A stretch of 7,615 nucleotides of DNA, taken from positions 1 to 7,615 of the forward strand of contig WJJN01000659.1 in assembly GCA_014729735.1 (NCBI GenBank). Direction: 5' to 3'. Positions 4,952-7,615 of this stretch are shown here, one piece after another. A program made the position numbers and the translations under genes. How positions within the stretch are numbered: the first letter of the stretch is position 1; every line of letters starts with the position of its first letter. Source of the DNA: Candidatus Zhuqueibacterota bacterium (GTDB taxonomy: Bacteria > Zhuqueibacterota > Zhuqueibacteria > Thermofontimicrobiales > Thiofontviventaceae). A model generated the notes under the pieces. That model did no database searches and was not told where the DNA came from. It saw nothing but the letters and a program-made list of their open reading frames with translations.

Positions 4952-7135
4952 ATGAAAAATCTAAGTTGTTTTTGGAAAATGCCCTTCATTTTCTTAATTC
5001 TATGCGGTAGCACTGTCTCTGCGCAAACCGATGAATGGGCGAGTTACACTGCCGGGCATCACATTACCAGCATCGAAGACGATAATGATAATCTGTGGGT
5101 TGGCACTCTTGGCGGCGTTGCTCATGTAAATAAAAATGCCGGTAGCCTGATTTTCTATAATAAATTAAATTCAGCATTGACTTCCCTCAGCGTTGGCGAT
5201 ATTGCAGTTGATAGAGATAAAAATGTCTGGATTGCCTGCGATAGTTCATTATTAGTATATAATGGCGAAATCTGGAAAACCTATAATTCTCAAAATTCAC
5301 CCTTACCCGGCGCTTACATTGTTGCTGTCGAAGTCGATTCCGGAAATAATATCTGGGTCGGTCAGTTTGATAATGGTATTTTCGAATTTAATGGAACCGA
5401 ATGGAAACATTATTCTTCTGATAGCTCATCGCTGCCGAGTAATAATATTCGAAGCATGGAAATATCGATAAATTCTGACATCTTGATTGGTACATATAGC
5501 AGCGGACTTATCATTAAAACTGATATGAACTGGGAAATATATAATACGCGCAATTCCGGAATTGCTGGCAATTATGTAGGTCAGATTAAAACTGATTCAA
5601 AGGGCAAAATCTGGCTCGGGACAGACAATGGTTTGTGCAGCTTCGATGGTACAATATGGGAACAGTTTAATACCTCGAATTCTGAAATACCGGGAAATAG
5701 AATTATGGCAATTGAAATCGATGAGAATGATACTGTGTGGCTTGGGTGTTTCAGTGAAGTTATCATGGGGAGGTCTGTCGGATATGGTCTTGTCAGTTAT
5801 GATGGCGCGACATGGACACAGTTTACAACCGATAATAGCGGGCTAATATATAATGACATAAATGCATTGCTGTACGACAGGGGAAATGGGTTATTTGTCG
5901 GAAGCAGCGAAGGATTAGCAGTTTACAAGAACGGTGGATGGACGGAGGGTCAAACGTACGAAACAGAATTGGTCTACAGATACGCGACTGCAATTGCTGC
6001 TGATTGTACACAAAATATTTGGATCGGTTCGTTTAACAATGAACCGTCAATGCAATGTAAGTTCGTTAAATTTGATGGCAAGAATTGGTCTATTCTCAAG
6101 CCGGATGATTTTGGCGAAAGTTTGATCAGTGATTTAGCCGTAGATGCCAACAATATGCTGTACGCGGGATTCGTGAATTACGGATTAGCTTCCTTCGATG
6201 GGAGCAGCTGGATTAAATTATCGGATAACCACATTGAGGCGCTTGCACTGGATACAGCTAATACTCTCTGGATAGGACATCACCAAACTATTGCTAAACT
6301 TGAAAATTTGGCAGTTACAGAATACGCAAATATTCCGGATTTTGGCGTCATCCTGGATGCGTGCATTGACAAAAATAATACCAAATGGTTCGCAGGGACG
6401 GACGGAATTTTGGCTTATGACGAAAATTCTTTTATGGTGTATGATCATGAAAATTCGGATTTGCCAGATACAAGATTTCATGCGATTGCGGCGGATCATA
6501 ATAATATAATTTGGGCAGGTGGCTGGGATTGCCTGGCATTCTTCGATGGCGTCAACTGGACGGCATACGATCAGACTGATCTGGGAATTCATTTTATGGA
6601 GATATCTGCAATAGAAGTGGATCAGAATAATATTAAATGGATTGGTGCGGAATCAAACAGCTTGATACGATACGATGATACCGCATTTTCTGTTGTTAGC
6701 CCATTTGATGATAACCGCCAGATCGAGCGAGTGAATCGAATCGCCGTGGATAGAAATAATAATAAATGGCTGGCGACGGATGAGGGAATTTACGTTTATC
6801 GAAAAGGTGGAGTCCTCAATACTGAAATTGCTGACTATAAAAATCCAAAGCAACCGGAAGAATTCAGATTATTTCAGAACTATCCGAATCCGTTTAATTC
6901 ATCAACAATAATCGAGTATAATCTATCGGAATCGAGTCATGTGAATGTCACCATTTATGATATCACTGGTCGACGTATAACCGAATTGGTCAATACTAAT
7001 CAATCTGCAGGTGTGTATCGGATTAAATGGAATGGCAAAAATGCTGCGCTTACCGAAGTAGCCAGCGGAGTCTATTTCTATAGAATTACAACAAAGGATT
7101 TTGATCAGGTAAGTAAAATGGTATTGTTAAGATAA
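4952..7135 (+). CDS. Secreted 14-repeat beta-propeller protein with type-A C-terminal sorting domain
   Basis: The 727-residue product has a signal peptide at residues 1-24 (hydrophobic FIFLILCG, cleavage after VSA before Q25). Residues about 30-620 hold 14 repeats of about 42 residues, each with an [ILVK]-[WLF]-x-[GA] core. The core tryptophans or equivalents are near 49, 93, 135, 177, 221, 263, 314, 357, 403, 440, 479, 521, 563 and 606. Most have G-L/I-x-x-[FY]-[DN]-G-x-x-W next and a D-x-x-N-x turn just before. This is the Reg_prop type seen in the periplasmic half of hybrid two-component sensors, and fourteen suggests two seven-bladed propellers. No Y_Y_Y, transmembrane or kinase domain follows. 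Instead residues about 638-727 form a type-A sorting domain (NYPNPFN at 643-649, YDITGR, SGVYFYR, KMVLLR), which directs proteins across the outer membrane by type IX-like secretion. A ligand-binding or surface role is inferred; no catalytic motif is seen. The gene is noticeably AT-rich in its third codon positions. Confidence 0.92.
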   Translation: MKNLSCFWKMPFIFLILCGSTVSAQTDEWASYTAGHHITSIEDDNDNLWVGTLGGVAHVNKNAGSLIFYNKLNSALTSLSVGDIAVDRDKNVWIACDSSLLVYNGEIWKTYNSQNSPLPGAYIVAVEVDSGNNIWVGQFDNGIFEFNGTEWKHYSSDSSSLPSNNIRSMEISINSDILIGTYSSGLIIKTDMNWEIYNTRNSGIAGNYVGQIKTDSKGKIWLGTDNGLCSFDGTIWEQFNTSNSEIPGNRIMAIEIDENDTVWLGCFSEVIMGRSVGYGLVSYDGATWTQFTTDNSGLIYNDINALLYDRGNGLFVGSSEGLAVYKNGGWTEGQTYETELVYRYATAIAADCTQNIWIGSFNNEPSMQCKFVKFDGKNWSILKPDDFGESLISDLAVDANNMLYAGFVNYGLASFDGSSWIKLSDNHIEALALDTANTLWIGHHQTIAKLENLAVTEYANIPDFGVILDACIDKNNTKWFAGTDGILAYDENSFMVYDHENSDLPDTRFHAIAADHNNIIWAGGWDCLAFFDGVNWTAYDQTDLGIHFMEISAIEVDQNNIKWIGAESNSLIRYDDTAFSVVSPFDDNRQIERVNRIAVDRNNNKWLATDEGIYVYRKGGVLNTEIADYKNPKQPEEFRLFQNYPNPFNSSTIIEYNLSESSHVNVTIYDITGRRITELVNTNQSAGVYRIKWNGKNAALTEVASGVYFYRITTKDFDQVSKMVLLR

Positions 7136-7151
7136 CCTGAGTTTTATTTGA

Positions 7152-7182
7152 AAATTCGAATTTATTTGTGAATTTGTTTTTT
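7152..7182 (+). terminator. AT-rich inverted repeat and T-run, possible weak terminator
   Basis: AAATTC (7152-7157) can pair with GAATTT (7170-7175), followed by G and six T (7177-7182). AAATTC also begins a 12-base perfect palindrome, AAATTCGAATTT (7152-7163). The stem has only one G-C pair, so it would be weak. The 79-base gap between the propeller and GH2-like genes could equally be read through in an operon. Confidence 0.22.
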
Positions 7183-7214
7183 GGGAATTGTAATTTAAAC
7201 ATAAATGGAAAAAA

Positions 7215-7615
7215 ATGAAACTGAACCACCTTCTGCTTTTAATCATCATCTCACTATTTTTCTCAACTAATCTTCTCGCAAATGAAACGGAATTCATGTT
7301 CCTCTCAGGAACCGGAAGTGATAATACCGTGGACTGGGAATTTTACTGCACCGGCGGCAGGAACAGCGGCTACTGGACGACGATCCCGGTTCCATCGTGC
7401 TGGGAGCAGCAGGGATTCGGAACGTATAATTACGGTCACAACAAAAATCCCGCGGATGAGGCAGGGAAATATAGCTACCGATTTTCCATTCCCGCCCGCT
7501 GGGCTGAAAAGCACATCGACATTGTGTTCGAGGGCTCGATGACAGATACCGAAGTCAAAATTAATGGGCAGTTGGCGGGACCGGTTCATCAGGGGGCGTT
7601 ATACCGGTTTTCGTA
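7215..7615 (+). CDS. Secreted glycoside hydrolase family 2-type enzyme, N-terminal part (3' truncated by the window)
   Basis: The frame from ATG 7215 stays open to the window end (133 codons). Residues 1-22 form a signal peptide (LLLLIIISLFF core, cleavage after LLA before NETEF). Residues about 30-133 match the N-terminal jelly-roll sugar-binding domain of GH2 enzymes such as beta-galactosidases. Visible hallmarks are the WTTIPVPSCWEQQGFGTYNY block, where the family has IPVPxxWExxGxG, then GKYSYRFSIP, and the strand IVFEGSMTDTEVKINGQ with G-x-H-x-G-x-x-Y-R-F after it. The catalytic TIM barrel and its two glutamates would lie beyond the window, so activity and linkage cannot be told. The ribosome binding site is weak (GGA at 7207-7209, 5 bases before ATG). 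Lying 79 bases behind the propeller gene on the same strand, it may be co-transcribed with it. With the GH9 gene it points to beta-glycan breakdown. Confidence 0.85.
   Translation, partial: MKLNHLLLLIIISLFFSTNLLANETEFMFLSGTGSDNTVDWEFYCTGGRNSGYWTTIPVPSCWEQQGFGTYNYGHNKNPADEAGKYSYRFSIPARWAEKHIDIVFEGSMTDTEVKINGQLAGPVHQGALYRFS

Noticed and set aside
4774..5013. 79-codon minus-strand frame covering the leader before the propeller gene
   Set aside because: It overlaps the signal peptide region of the propeller gene in antisense, resembles no family, and the leader's RNA complementarity explains the region better.
4952..7135. Hybrid two-component sensor kinase
   Set aside because: Only the propeller repeats are shared. 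There is no membrane helix, Y_Y_Y domain, histidine kinase or receiver domain, and the C-terminus is clearly a sorting domain.

Overview
The window looks like a chromosomal piece from a free-living, polysaccharide-degrading bacterium of the FCB (Fibrobacteres-Chlorobi-Bacteroidetes) superphylum. An uncultured lineage such as KSB1, Calditrichota, Marinimicrobia or Ignavibacteria seems likelier than a classical Bacteroidetes. The main clue is the C-terminus of the 727-residue protein, a textbook type-A secretion/sorting domain (NYPNPFN...ASGVYFYR...KMVLLR). This domain is very common in those phyla, and it sits with other secreted proteins (fibronectin type III, GH9, GH2). The assignment is an inference from protein style, not from a marker gene.

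Layout. (1) 1-1095, plus: the 3' end of a large secreted protein with an Ig-like module and three fibronectin type III domains. (2) 1096-1265: a short AT-rich convergent spacer with degenerate repeats. (3) 1266-2903, minus: a complete secreted glycoside hydrolase family 9 enzyme with an N-terminal Ig-like domain and a TTG start. (4) 2904-3167: a divergent control region with a good sigma-70-like promoter for the plus strand and a weaker candidate for the GH9 gene. (5) 3168-4709, plus: a cytoplasmic three-module signalling protein made of a class III nucleotidyl-cyclase-like domain, a degenerate RsbW/SpoIIAB-like ATPase domain and a STAS domain. (6) 4710-4951: a leader in which CCTCCT is complementary to the Shine-Dalgarno AGGAGG of the next gene, with two competing hairpins between them. 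(7) 4952-7135, plus: a secreted protein of 14 propeller repeats, probably two seven-bladed propellers, ending in a sorting domain. (8) 7215 to the end, plus: the N-terminal third or less of a secreted GH2-type glycosidase.

How they may work together. GH9 and GH2 enzymes suggest degradation of plant or algal beta-glycans. The FN3 protein and the propeller protein are probably exported and surface-associated or released, and could bind substrate. The cyclase/ATPase/STAS protein is the only regulator seen. It is transcribed divergently from the GH9 gene across a shared control region, but nothing in the sequence proves that it controls the hydrolases.

The points most worth a second look are the cyclase-ATPase-STAS fusion with its selective pattern of kept and lost residues, and the switch-like leader in front of the propeller gene. 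No tRNA, rRNA, CRISPR array, transposase or attachment site was recognised.
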